Assembly: GCA_026387965.1 (NCBI GenBank)
Contig: JAPLKR010000103.1
Coordinates: forward strand, 6,473 to 70,472
Source: Fusobacteriota bacterium
GTDB lineage: Bacteria; Fusobacteriota; Fusobacteriia; JAPLKR01
DNA length: 64,000 nt
Direction of reading: 5' to 3'
Below the pieces are notes generated by a model, which searched no databases, had not been told where the DNA came from, and saw nothing but the letters and a program-made list of their open reading frames with translations. Numbering within the stretch: the stretch's first letter is position 1; each line of letters starts with the position of its first letter. Shown here piece by piece: positions 47,313 through 56,968 of the stretch. Position numbers and translations under genes: made by a program.

Positions 47313-50111
47313 TTATTTTTGTAAATTGACTAATTTCATAGCAATGTGGTCACTTCCAATAAGTGTATTTGTTATCAAATTGTATGTTGCTTTATTTGAA
47401 CTGATTGTATTGCCATTTTTATAAACTGTAGCACTTCCATTCATCACTATTAAGTTGTTCTTCATATCAATTTTGGCTTCTTGAGTTGTAATATTTGCAT
47501 TTCCAGAGATTTTTGTTTTATTTAGAATTTTCACATTATACATCAATGTCGTTACTAAATTAGTGATATCACTTTTTATGTATTGCGCAGTAGCCTCAAT
47601 ATGCATAATATCCACTTGAGGTGTTTCTACTCCAACTTCTTTTGAGGTCTTAAATGACGCCTGCCCTTTGGCTAAAATATAACTACTAAAATTATCAAAT
47701 TCCATAAAGTTTGCTTTGAGTTCGCTTGTGTCATATTTTACTTTCCCATTTCCTTGCAACTCGACTCGTGATACTACATACTTCTTTGTTCTCTGAAGTG
47801 TTGCCTGCGAAAAATAGACTTTCGCTGTTGAACCCGAAAAATTTATTGGAACCAAAAGATTTGATTTAGTCGCATTAAATCCTTTTGAGTTTTTCTGAAC
47901 CGTTAGAGGAATCACTGTCCCCACAACATTTCCTGTAAAATTAAATTGCATCAGATTCAAATCTCCCGTTGCTTTACTTGCTGAAATTTTATCACCAAGT
48001 GTAGAGGTGACTATGGGGAAATTTGCAGAGAGGGTTTTAGTTTCAAAATTCACCTGTCCACTACTGCTTACCATTTGCATCGAATTATAATTTAGGGCCG
48101 ACATAGTCGAATAGCTTATATCTCCTGACACAGTATTATATGTCAATTTATCACTCTTAATGGATGAGTTTTCTTGAGTTAACATAACATTTCCAGACAA
48201 TACTAAAATCTTTGTTAATGTGTTATATTTAGCAAATTGTGCACTATAATCCATGTCTTGGTTACTCCCAGTAACGCCATTAAGTGTTACGTTTTGAGTG
48301 ACAGCGTCTAAAACACCTGATGAAAAATCCACTGAATAATTTTCACTACTATTAACAATCGAACCACTATTCGGCATATTTCCTTTCTTTTTTACAAGAT
48401 CATATGTCGCATTTTTAGTGTTCAGTATCGAGCCATTGTCGTTTACTTCAACATTTCCAATAACTTGTAGCAAACTATTTCCAGAAATATTTATCTGACC
48501 GTCTGTTTTGCCCGTAATATTTTGAGTACTGTTAGTAAAATAAACGTTTCCACCTAAAGTTCCATTACCACTCTTAGCGTTATATGTTAAGGTGGTTCCA
48601 TAAATCAAATACCCCTTATAGCCAATAGTAATTAGTGATTGTATGGTGGCCAAATTGGTATTTCCATTATAGTTCAAGTGAGTCGCGGTTAATGTGTAGC
48701 TGTTTTTTATATCTGAAACTGTAAATTGAGATACTACATTGATTTTATTTGAAGCGAGATTAAATTTAATGTCTGAAGCTGCCAAAACATAATTCTTTTG
48801 TTTTAAAATAACATTACCTATAGCTTCAACAGTGCCATTTTTAAAATTAAACACCACTCTGTCAGCTCGTGACTCTTGACCATTATACAATGTGGTCACA
48901 TTTGAAGCCACACCTGTCTCACTGTTTTGGTTATATTGTAAATTGCTCCCTACACCTGTCACAAGTGTTTTATACTGAGCAGAATACGTGAAAACACCTG
49001 GAATTAAAACGTCTCCACTATTAGAGTTAACACTCATTTTATCACTAATAAGCGTTTCTCTCGAATTCTTTGCGATAACTTTAGATGAATCTTCACCTAC
49101 AAATGTTGTGATTTTGGATTTTTCATCACAGATAACAGAGGGTGCACGCACAGATAACCCGTTTGAACTTCTAATCACTTCATCACTACCTGAAACAAGT
49201 GAATTTACAGCATCAATCGTCATCGTTGTTGCTATGAAGTTACCAATACTGTCACTGCCGCTAACAGGGCCATCTAACGTAGCTTTTTGTGATATCATAT
49301 CAAATGCATAACCTTTTGAAGAAACATTCACATCTAAATACTTTAGGTTAGATGTTCCAAGCGCTCTACCGGTATTGTTTTTTAAATTATAACTTAGTAA
49401 ATTTCCTTTTAGCGTGATAGCGTCAGCCACTACCGCATACCCACCAAACAAATCCATATCTTGGGTGATTGTGTTGATTTTTACCCCATTTGCCCCACCT
49501 ATAAGTGCAGCAATATCACCCTTATCCGTTGTGATATTTTGACCATCAATACGAATATTCCCCGAAAGCGTTACAGTTGAGTCACTGTTTGAATACGATG
49601 CACTATCGCAAGTAATCGTATAATTTTTAAAGTCAAGCACAACATTGCCTTTCAGTGTTACTTGTGAATAATCTTGAATAGCTTTGAATGTATCACCAGT
49701 AATTTTAGTTCCAGTAGTTTTATTTTCGAATACTGTTTCACCATTTGCAAGAATCATTCCAGTATTTTTTGTATACTCAATTGCCGATGTAGTGACTGAC
49801 CATCCTTGGGTATTCTCCCCATACACACTACCTGTAAGCGATAGGTTGTCTGAGCTATCTAAAACCCCATTATTTCCTTGTAAAAACCCATTATTAATAG
49901 AGGCTTTTACGTGATTTAGCTCGATTTTTCCACTTTGAGTAGTTTGAGAGTCGGCCACAACCGTATAATTACTATCTATAACATACTTTACTTTATTCAT
50001 TGAAACCTTATACGTTGAGTCAGGTATTTTTTCTTCTTTTTTAACATAAACTAATACGATAAATACCGCTATAACGACCACAATAACAGCAATCACAATT
50101 TTCTTAAGCAA
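47313..50111 (-). CDS. Giant LptC/LptA-type periplasmic bridge protein
   Basis: 932 aa from a TTG at 50111 with AAAGGATG upstream. A single N-terminal membrane helix (residues 3-23) is followed by an LptC-like segment (KVSMNKVKYVIDSNYTVVADSQ). About 850 residues of repeated OstA-type beta strands then follow, such as VTLKGNVVLDFKN, VTLSGNIRIDGQN, LTGSVYGENTQ and VLILSGNV-like units. LptA in E. coli is about 185 aa, so this is roughly five LptA lengths in one chain. Expected to be anchored in the inner membrane and to form a long slide for lipopolysaccharide toward the outer membrane. LptD is not in the window. Length and single anchor are seen; the bridge role is inferred from family and from lptB/F/G in the same block. 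Confidence 0.75.
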   Translation of the reverse strand: MLKKIVIAVIVVVIAVFIVLVYVKKEEKIPDSTYKVSMNKVKYVIDSNYTVVADSQTTQSGKIELNHVKASINNGFLQGNNGVLDSSDNLSLTGSVYGENTQGWSVTTSAIEYTKNTGMILANGETVFENKTTGTKITGDTFKAIQDYSQVTLKGNVVLDFKNYTITCDSASYSNSDSTVTLSGNIRIDGQNITTDKGDIAALIGGANGVKINTITQDMDLFGGYAVVADAITLKGNLLSYNLKNNTGRALGTSNLKYLDVNVSSKGYAFDMISQKATLDGPVSGSDSIGNFIATTMTIDAVNSLVSGSDEVIRSSNGLSVRAPSVICDEKSKITTFVGEDSSKVIAKNSRETLISDKMSVNSNSGDVLIPGVFTYSAQYKTLVTGVGSNLQYNQNSETGVASNVTTLYNGQESRADRVVFNFKNGTVEAIGNVILKQKNYVLAASDIKFNLASNKINVVSQFTVSDIKNSYTLTATHLNYNGNTNLATIQSLITIGYKGYLIYGTTLTYNAKSGNGTLGGNVYFTNSTQNITGKTDGQINISGNSLLQVIGNVEVNDNGSILNTKNATYDLVKKKGNMPNSGSIVNSSENYSVDFSSGVLDAVTQNVTLNGVTGSNQDMDYSAQFAKYNTLTKILVLSGNVMLTQENSSIKSDKLTYNTVSGDISYSTMSALNYNSMQMVSSSGQVNFETKTLSANFPIVTSTLGDKISASKATGDLNLMQFNFTGNVVGTVIPLTVQKNSKGFNATKSNLLVPINFSGSTAKVYFSQATLQRTKKYVVSRVELQGNGKVKYDTSELKANFMEFDNFSSYILAKGQASFKTSKEVGVETPQVDIMHIEATAQYIKSDITNLVTTLMYNVKILNKTKISGNANITTQEAKIDMKNNLIVMNGSATVYKNGNTISSNKATYNLITNTLIGSDHIAMKLVNLQK

Positions 50112-50131
50112 TTGTTTTACATCCTTTCCTA

Positions 50132-52720
50132 TTAACTCATCTCATTTTTTAATTCATATAAAAAATTGAGCGCCTCAATCGGCGACAATCTATCAAGTTC
50201 TAACATAAGAATTTTAGATTCTAACTCTTTTAACTGCGATATTTGCTCGAAATCCTTTAACGTATCATCTTGATTTTCATAAGTTTTATCTGAGTCAAAT
50301 AATGAAAGTTGACACACATTTAACTGCGATGATACTAGCTTTTTTCTGCTTTCAAGCTCCCGCAGTAAATGTCTTCCGCGTTTTATCACCTCTAAAGGAA
50401 GGCCTGCAAGCTTCGCAACTTCAAGTCCATAACTTTTATCTGCGCCACCACTTATAACTTTTCTTAAAAAATGCACTTTGCCTTTTTCTTCCAAAACTTC
50501 AAAACGATAGTTTTTAACATTTGGGAAGGCTCTTTCAAGTTCAGTGAGTTCATGATAGTGCGTCGCAAAAAGTGTCATTGCATTAATGTTTTTAGCAATA
50601 TATTCGGAAACAGCCCATGCTATCGAAATTCCATCAAACGTACTTGTACCTCGTCCTACTTCATCAAGAATAATAAAACTTTTATTTGTAGCATGTCTTA
50701 AAATATTGGAAACTTCAGCCATTTCAACCATAAAAGTACTTTCGCCAAGCAAGATATTATCACTTGCGCCTATACGTGTGAATATCTTATCTACCACTCC
50801 TATTTTCGCATGATCTGCAGGTACAAAACTCCCCATTTGTGCCATAATGATACACAAGGCAACTTGCTTCATATAGGTAGATTTCCCCGCCATATTAGGT
50901 CCAGTTAAAATTAAAAAACGTTTTTCTAAATCTATTGTGCTATCATTTTTTATGAATTTATCACTACCCACTAATTTTTCAACAATAGGATGTCTTGAAT
51001 TTGCAAGCTCAATACTCGAATCTTCAACTAGAATAGGCTTCACATAGCCATTTTCCTTAGCTACTTGAGCAAGCGTTACGAAAAAATCAAGCTCGGCTAT
51101 CTCTTTTGCTAATTGATAGATCGGTTTTGTTTGGATCAGTAAAGTTGCGCAAACTTCTTTGAATTTTTCATACTCTAATTCACTTAATTTTTCTTGTGCC
51201 GAAAGTATTTTAGTTTCATATTCTTTTAATTCCGGCGTGATATACCTCTCAGCATTGCTAAGTGTTTGCTTTCTTATATAATCCGAAGGCACTTTTTCAA
51301 GGTGCATTTGAGTTATTTCGATATAGTATCCAAATACTTTATTGAAACGAATTTTTAAACTTTTAATACCAGTTCGTTCTCGCTCTCTCTCTTGAATTGA
51401 TTCTAAAATCTCTTCTGCATTATCCTTTAACTGGCGATATTCATCAATTTTGCTATCATAACCTGTTTTTATCATCCCACCTTCTCGTACAGAAAAAGGA
51501 GGAACATCATGAATTGATATCTCTAGAAGTGTAAGTAGAACTTCACATAAGTTAAAACTATTCAAAAACTCTCTCTTTGTTCCTAATATATTAGAAATCG
51601 TTTTTGAAACCATGAGAATATTTTTAATCGCAATTAAGTCTTTTCCATTTGCCGTCTTGTAAATTACTTTTGAAAACAGTCGTTCTAAGTCTAGAACATC
51701 TGCAAGTTCACGCTGAATTTCTTCTCTTGTTTCAAAATTATCGTAAAAATACTGTACATATTTTTGTCTTATATGAATTTTTTCTATTGAACTTAGCGGA
51801 CTTAAAATATTCGATTTTAAATACCTTGAACCCATGGCTGTTTTACATTTATTAAGTACCCAAAAAAGCGATCCTATGTAATTTGGTGTTACCAATTCAA
51901 GCTTTTTTTGGGCTGAACTATTGAGTTCTAACCCTTGCTCTTTTCCAACATAAAGAATGGCTGTAATCGGAATCTTTTCAAAATTGTTTTTCTCTAAAAC
52001 ATAGTCTAATACTTGTGATGCTGAAGCTATTGCAGCATTTTTCCCTTCAAGACCTAAGCTTGTTACTTGATACACTTGAAAATAATTAAGTAAAAATGCC
52101 TCTTCATAACTCTTTTTTTCAATAATTTTGATATACACTCTATTAAGTTTTTGAAAATTATCTAAAATTTCAAAAAAATCTTTATATTCTTTCTCGTCAA
52201 CAATAATTTCAACCGGCATAACTCTTTCAAGAATTGATTTAAGTCTTTCCGTTTCACTTGCTAGAAACTCTGTTGTATAATAACTTCCAGTTGTCACATC
52301 GATATATGAAACGCCAAGAGTAGTTTTTATATTCTTAATAGTCAGAATATAATTGTTACTATTTTGGTCAATATACTCCATTTCCATAAAAGTTCCTGGC
52401 GTAATGGTTCGAATGACTTCTCTTTTAACAAGGCCTTTTGCAAGTCGTGGATCTTCAACTTGCTCACAAATAGCTACACTATATCCACGGCTTACGAGTT
52501 TAGCTATGTACCCACTGGCGGCATGATAGGGAATTCCTGCAAGTGGAATCTCTACACCTTTTTCTTTATTTCGAGCGGTGAGTGTCAAATCAAGCTCTTT
52601 TGCTGCAATTTTCGCATCGTCAAAAAACATCTCATAAAAATCTCCGAGGCGAAAAAAAAGAATTTCACTACTGTACTTCGCTTTAATCTCTTTATATTGT
52701 TTCATGAGTGGCGTATCCAT
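50132..52720 (-). CDS. mutS: DNA mismatch repair protein MutS
   Basis: 862 aa. The mismatch-binding N-terminus has FFRLGDFYEMF (the conserved Phe-x-Glu wedge), then connector, lever and clamp, and the ATPase with GPNMAGKST (about 610), DEVGRGTSTFDG (about 687) and ATHYHEL. The start ATG overlaps the dusB end by 29 nt; residues TPLMKQYKEIK match the family N-terminus, supporting this start over an internal Met. mutL is not adjacent. Confidence 0.95.
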   Translation of the reverse strand: MDTPLMKQYKEIKAKYSSEILFFRLGDFYEMFFDDAKIAAKELDLTLTARNKEKGVEIPLAGIPYHAASGYIAKLVSRGYSVAICEQVEDPRLAKGLVKREVIRTITPGTFMEMEYIDQNSNNYILTIKNIKTTLGVSYIDVTTGSYYTTEFLASETERLKSILERVMPVEIIVDEKEYKDFFEILDNFQKLNRVYIKIIEKKSYEEAFLLNYFQVYQVTSLGLEGKNAAIASASQVLDYVLEKNNFEKIPITAILYVGKEQGLELNSSAQKKLELVTPNYIGSLFWVLNKCKTAMGSRYLKSNILSPLSSIEKIHIRQKYVQYFYDNFETREEIQRELADVLDLERLFSKVIYKTANGKDLIAIKNILMVSKTISNILGTKREFLNSFNLCEVLLTLLEISIHDVPPFSVREGGMIKTGYDSKIDEYRQLKDNAEEILESIQERERERTGIKSLKIRFNKVFGYYIEITQMHLEKVPSDYIRKQTLSNAERYITPELKEYETKILSAQEKLSELEYEKFKEVCATLLIQTKPIYQLAKEIAELDFFVTLAQVAKENGYVKPILVEDSSIELANSRHPIVEKLVGSDKFIKNDSTIDLEKRFLILTGPNMAGKSTYMKQVALCIIMAQMGSFVPADHAKIGVVDKIFTRIGASDNILLGESTFMVEMAEVSNILRHATNKSFIILDEVGRGTSTFDGISIAWAVSEYIAKNINAMTLFATHYHELTELERAFPNVKNYRFEVLEEKGKVHFLRKVISGGADKSYGLEVAKLAGLPLEVIKRGRHLLRELESRKKLVSSQLNVCQLSLFDSDKTYENQDDTLKDFEQISQLKELESKILMLELDRLSPIEALNFLYELKNEMS

Positions 52721-53645
52721 TACAAAGCTCCTCTTTAAAACTATTTAGTAAGTCATATACTTCTTCTAAACTTCGCGCAACATTAACGGCTTGTTTTACA
52801 GTCGTAGCACCAGAAATACCCTTTAAATACCAACATATATGTTTACGCCCTTCTAACAGAGCTTTCATATCCCCTTTATACTCGGATATAAGCTCTACAT
52901 GACGTTTAGCCATGTCTATTCTTTCTGTCTTTAATACATCAGTAAATTTACCCGTTTCTTCAAACTCACGAATTTGAGAAATCAACCAAGGGTTACCAAA
53001 AATACCACGAGCTAGCATAATTCCATCCACTCCGCTCATCTCACTCTTCAAAATGGCGTGTTCAGGCATAAATATATCCCCATTTCCGATAATTGGTATA
53101 TCCACTTGCTGTTTAATATTTTTGATAATCTCCCAATCGGCTATACCTGAATAGAGCTGCTCTCTAGTCCTTCCGTGTACAGTTACAAAAGAGAGATTAT
53201 AATCCTGAGCCATTTGCACAAACGAAAGAGGTTCTTTGTGCTCTTTATACCCTATTCTAATTTTAATAGACAAATCCATTTTAGTGCCACTTCTAAGCGT
53301 AGAGACAATCTTCTCCGCTTGCTTAATATCTGAAAGTAGCGCTGATCCGTACCCATTTTGAATGATTTTTTTCATAGGGCATCCCATGTTGATATCAAGA
53401 TGTTTTACCCCACGTGACTCTATATATTGCGCAGCATCAAGCATAATTTTTTCATCTGAGCCAAAAATTTGAACACTCGGAGTATCGTCAAGGTTAAGAA
53501 GTTCCTCACACGTTTTTACGTTTCCCATAACAATCGCATTAGCGCTAACCATCTCTGTAAATATTCTATCTGGTAGAAACTCACCCAATATTTTTCTAAA
53601 TGGATAATCTGTAACACCCGCAATAGGGGCTATCAATATTTTCAA
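52692..53645 (-). CDS. dusB: tRNA-dihydrouridine synthase
   Basis: 317 aa from a TTG at 53645 (GGAG about 6 nt upstream). FMN TIM-barrel: IAPIAGVTDYPFR, INMGCPMKKIIQNGYGSALL (catalytic Cys), KIRIGY, VTVHGRTREQLYSG, IIGNGDIF and GIMLARGIFGNPW. Reduces uridines in the tRNA D-loop. DusB-type assignment is by similarity to the Firmicutes/Fusobacteria members; the exact target base is not shown. Confidence 0.9.
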   Translation of the reverse strand: MKILIAPIAGVTDYPFRKILGEFLPDRIFTEMVSANAIVMGNVKTCEELLNLDDTPSVQIFGSDEKIMLDAAQYIESRGVKHLDINMGCPMKKIIQNGYGSALLSDIKQAEKIVSTLRSGTKMDLSIKIRIGYKEHKEPLSFVQMAQDYNLSFVTVHGRTREQLYSGIADWEIIKNIKQQVDIPIIGNGDIFMPEHAILKSEMSGVDGIMLARGIFGNPWLISQIREFEETGKFTDVLKTERIDMAKRHVELISEYKGDMKALLEGRKHICWYLKGISGATTVKQAVNVARSLEEVYDLLNSFKEELCNGYATHETI

Positions 53646-53670
53646 TTTATCTCCAAATTTAAGACAAATT

Positions 53671-53715
53671 TCCCCAAGTTAATCACTTTCTGAAGTGCAA
53701 GTGATTATGTGGGGA
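53671..53715. repeat. Long imperfect hairpin in the dusB leader
   Basis: TCCCCAAGTTAATCACTT and AAGTGATTATGTGGGGA form a 15-17-bp stem with one bulge, 26 nt upstream of the dusB TTG. It is not followed by a T-run on either strand, so it is more likely an mRNA structure or protein site than a terminator. Confidence 0.5.
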
Positions 53716-53800
53716 TTTTCTCTCACATAATTAATTAGTCAATTCTATAATTATATTGTATCACAAAGCTTTTTAAAAGTTCAACTTAAAAACAATTGAA

Positions 53801-53829
53801 TTGACAATTTTTATACTTTTTTGTATAAT
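53801..53829 (+). promoter_or_regulatory. Consensus sigma70 promoter of the Bax1-I gene
   Basis: TTGACA and TATAAT with exactly 17 nt between them: a perfect consensus promoter, 28 nt before the start codon. Confidence 0.9.
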
Positions 53830-53857
53830 TGAGAGTGAAATATGAGGAGGTGATATA

Positions 53858-54574
53858 ATGTTTCGTTCAAGACAAAAATTTGGAATATCCATGATGAGCC
53901 AATATGCAAACGTAACTAATCCAGCAATAATGAAATTTATGGCAGCTACTTTTGGTTGGATGTTTATGGGTCTATTGTGTACAGCTCTATCAGCTTATAT
54001 AGTCCTTTCTTCTTCTGAGCTTACCAATATGGTTGTAAAATCTTTTACACTCGTAATCATTTTGCAATTTGCCATTGTAATTATTCTAGGATTTGCTTTT
54101 AATAAGCTCTCTGTCACTGCAGCACGTGGGCTATTTATTTTCTACTCACTTTTAACAGGAGTTACACTTTCAATATTTGCGTTGATATTTACACCGTATT
54201 CAATCATTACTGCTTTGATTATCACTGCGGTTATATTTGGTGTAATGAGCTTATATGGATATACGACTAAAGAAGATTTGTCGAAATTTAGGTCTCTTCT
54301 CATGATGGGCTTAATATTTATTGTTGTTGCATCACTTGTGAATATATTTCTTCACTCGCCGATGCTTTACTATGTTGTTAGTTATCTTGGTGTAATCGTA
54401 TTCACTGCACTTATTGGATACGATGTTAATAGAATCAAATATATGGCCATTCAGTCACAGTATAGTGACGCAGTGTCTCTGAAAAAATTGGCAATATTTG
54501 GTGCATTACAATTATACCTGGATTTTATTAACTTATTTATCTTCCTTCTCCAAATATTTGGAAGAAGAAATTAG
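53858..54574 (+). CDS. Bax inhibitor-1 / YccA family membrane protein
   Basis: 238 aa with seven predicted membrane helices and the family C-terminal block (LGVIVFTALIGYDVNRIKYM, then ALQLYLDFINLFIFLLQIFG). AGGAGGTGATATA precedes the ATG. Bacterial members include pH-sensitive calcium-leak channels and FtsH modulators. The strongest promoter in the window drives it, suggesting high constitutive expression. Confidence 0.9.
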   Translation: MFRSRQKFGISMMSQYANVTNPAIMKFMAATFGWMFMGLLCTALSAYIVLSSSELTNMVVKSFTLVIILQFAIVIILGFAFNKLSVTAARGLFIFYSLLTGVTLSIFALIFTPYSIITALIITAVIFGVMSLYGYTTKEDLSKFRSLLMMGLIFIVVASLVNIFLHSPMLYYVVSYLGVIVFTALIGYDVNRIKYMAIQSQYSDAVSLKKLAIFGALQLYLDFINLFIFLLQIFGRRN

Positions 54575-54587
54575 TATTTCAAAAACA

Positions 54588-54616
54588 TTGAAATTCTGAT
54601 TTATTTATGGTACAAT
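54588..54616 (+). promoter_or_regulatory. rpsT promoter
   Basis: TTGAAA and TACAAT separated by 17 nt, 47 nt before the rpsT start. Confidence 0.75.
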
Positions 54617-54663
54617 ATACTATAAAAACTATTTTATGAATTAACTTAAGGGAGGCTATTCAA

Positions 54664-54930
54664 TTGGCACATTCAAAATCAGCAAAAAAAAGAATAAGAA
54701 CTAACGAGAAAAGTAAAGACAGAAACAAAAGTATTAAGAGCAGAGTTAAAACATTTATCAAATCTTACGAAGCTAAACTAATCGCAGGAAATGCAGAAGA
54801 GGCTAAAGCATCTTTAGAAGCAGCTTGTAGAGAGATTGATAAATCAGTTTCTAAAGGGATTACTCATAGAAATACAGCAGCTAGAAAGAAATCTAGACTT
54901 ACTGTTTCTTTCAACAAAGCTCAAGCTTAA
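54664..54930 (+). CDS. rpsT: Ribosomal protein S20
   Basis: 88 aa, Lys/Arg-rich and helical (AHSKSAKKRIRTNEKSK; THRNTAARKKSRLT). The start is TTG with GGGAGG upstream; a weak TTG start is also known for E. coli S20, where it serves autoregulation. Binds 16S rRNA in the small subunit. Monocistronic with promoter and terminator. Confidence 0.95.
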   Translation: MAHSKSAKKRIRTNEKSKDRNKSIKSRVKTFIKSYEAKLIAGNAEEAKASLEAACREIDKSVSKGITHRNTAARKKSRLTVSFNKAQA

Positions 54931-54937
54931 GTAATAG

Positions 54938-54979
54938 AAAAAAAGCGTTACCATCACAGTGATGGTAACGCTTTTTTTT
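54938..54979. terminator. Strong bidirectional terminator after rpsT
   Basis: AAAAGCGTTACCATCAC pairs perfectly with its complement GTGATGGTAACGCTTTT, with an A-run on one side and eight T on the other. It serves rpsT and the convergent VOC gene. Confidence 0.92.
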
Positions 54980-55354
54980 CTATGCTCTCGAATGAATTCC
55001 GAAAGTGTTTCCTTCCGTGTCTTGGCAAATGGATACAAAACCATTATCACCAATTTCAAATTTTGTATGAATCACTTTTCCCCCAGCATTAACAACTCTT
55101 CCCTCTTCTGACTTACAATTTTCTGAGTCAAAATATACAATCGTTCCAGTTGCCGAAGGAGCCATGCATTTATGCTTAACTAAAGCACCTGCAGCACCAT
55201 ACTCCTTGCTATTTATCTCATGAGGAAAAATAGCCATCTCAACTTCATTTGCTGTATACGGTATAAATTTAACATTTAATATCATCTCGTAAAACTTTAT
55301 TGCTCTTTTCATATCACATACAGGAATTTCAAACCAACATACCATGTTTTTCAT
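54980..55354 (-). CDS. VOC-family protein (glyoxalase-like)
   Basis: 124 aa, two beta-alpha-beta-beta-beta halves: CWFEIPVCDMKRAIKFYEMIL and TGTIVYFDSENC ... GKVIHTKFEIGDNGFVSICQDTEGNTFGIHSR. The usual first His is replaced (WFEIP), as in PhnB/YxeE-like members, so metal binding is uncertain. Stand-alone gene; function unknown. Confidence 0.78.
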   Translation of the reverse strand: MKNMVCWFEIPVCDMKRAIKFYEMILNVKFIPYTANEVEMAIFPHEINSKEYGAAGALVKHKCMAPSATGTIVYFDSENCKSEEGRVVNAGGKVIHTKFEIGDNGFVSICQDTEGNTFGIHSRA

Positions 55355-55418
55355 ATTAGGCCTCCTACAGTCTCAATATATTATTATAACATATATTTAC
55401 ATTTCTTTTCCTCAAAAA

Positions 55419-56960
55419 CTACTCACCTAGTGAAATTTTTCCACCTTTTTTATCTTTTACTAAGAAAAACACAATTGGAATCAAAACTACTGTCATGATA
55501 AAACACCACTGAAAACCATTTGCATAGGCTAAAGCATACGCTTGTTGTAATATTAATTTTGATATTACATCCATAGATTGAACATAAGTAAGTCCTTTCG
55601 CTTGAAGTCCATGTAGTAGCTGCTGAAAGTTAGGATTGAAAGGATTAATGTGCTCTGTGAGGTAAAATTGGTGCTTTTGTGCCATTCTGGCTATAACCGT
55701 CTCAATGATAGCGATACCTAAGCTACCTCCCATACTTCTTGAAAGGTTAAGCATTCCTGACACATTATCATAATCCTCTTTGACAGTAATAAAAGCCATT
55801 GCCGCCATATTACATGGCATCATTATAAATCCAAATCCCATGGAGAGAATTACACGTGCATCAAAAGCGGTTGACGCCGACATGGTAGGGGAAAATTTTG
55901 TCATCATAAATACTGAAATTCCCGCCAAAACTATGCCAAATATCATGGTTTTTTTAAACCCAAATCGAATCACACCAAAAGCGACAAATGGCATAGAAAA
56001 AATCGAAAACAACCCCGCTTCAGAAAGGACTGTCCCCGCATCTTGAGCAGAAAATCCTAAAATAGACTGCAAATATTGTGGGATAATTAAGTTCACACCA
56101 TAAATAAGTAGCCCCGCTACAAATATAACAATAACAGATGGCATAACATTTCTAATTTTAAAAATAGAGAGTTTGAGTAGTGGTTTTGGACATTTAAGCT
56201 CCCACCATACTAATGCAATTAGTGATACTATCGAAGTCACACACAGCACTCTAATCTCTGTTGATTGAAACCAGTTATCCTCTTGACCGTTAGAGAGAAA
56301 TATTTGCAGTGTCCCAAGTCCGATAATAAGAAGTGCTAACCCAATATAATCAATGGGAATTTTTTTACCTGATTTAATGGCACTTTCTCGATTATCTTGA
56401 AGAAAAAAGTAAACTAGTATTGCTCCGACTATGATAATTGGAAAATAAATAATGTATATATCATGCCACTGATAGTTCGACGCAATATAACCCCCTAGCA
56501 TTGGCCCTAATGCTGGCGCTGTAATGAGACCCATTGCAAATACTGCTTGTCCAATACTTTTTAACTTCTCATTTCCTTCAAATGCCTCATAAATAATGGC
56601 TTGAGCTGGAGGCAGTAGTCCTGCACCTGAGAACCCTTGAATAATTCTACACAGTAAGAATATAAGGAAATTTGGCGCAAAGAAACACCCTACTGTTCCA
56701 ATTCCAAATATAATAATATTGGCAAAAAAATAGTTTTTTCTACCAAAGATTTCAGAAAACCATCCCGATATTGGAAGTACAATGGCACTAGCAACAAGGT
56801 ATGCTGTCAGCGTCCATGTACTATTTTGTGTAGTTACTCCATAAGAAGCCGCAATATTGGGAAGAACAACATTTAATATCCCTGTATCAAGAAGTTCAAG
56901 ACATGAGGGGAGCATAACAACAAGTACGACAACCCAAGGATTGATTTTTTTTCCAACCAT
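55419..56960 (-). CDS. EmrB/QacA-type multidrug MFS transporter (DHA2)
   Basis: 513 aa with 14 membrane helices. Motif C-like LLDTGILNVVLPNIAA (helix 1), motif A-like SGWFSEIFGRKNYF, and ITAPALGPMLGGYI (antiporter motif C). Proton-driven exporter that pairs with the EmrA-like adaptor encoded 8 nt upstream and the TolC-like channel to pump drugs or bile-like compounds across both membranes. Confidence 0.92.
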   Translation of the reverse strand: MVGKKINPWVVVLVVMLPSCLELLDTGILNVVLPNIAASYGVTTQNSTWTLTAYLVASAIVLPISGWFSEIFGRKNYFFANIIIFGIGTVGCFFAPNFLIFLLCRIIQGFSGAGLLPPAQAIIYEAFEGNEKLKSIGQAVFAMGLITAPALGPMLGGYIASNYQWHDIYIIYFPIIIVGAILVYFFLQDNRESAIKSGKKIPIDYIGLALLIIGLGTLQIFLSNGQEDNWFQSTEIRVLCVTSIVSLIALVWWELKCPKPLLKLSIFKIRNVMPSVIVIFVAGLLIYGVNLIIPQYLQSILGFSAQDAGTVLSEAGLFSIFSMPFVAFGVIRFGFKKTMIFGIVLAGISVFMMTKFSPTMSASTAFDARVILSMGFGFIMMPCNMAAMAFITVKEDYDNVSGMLNLSRSMGGSLGIAIIETVIARMAQKHQFYLTEHINPFNPNFQQLLHGLQAKGLTYVQSMDVISKLILQQAYALAYANGFQWCFIMTVVLIPIVFFLVKDKKGGKISLGE

Positions 56961-56968
56961 TTACGCTC

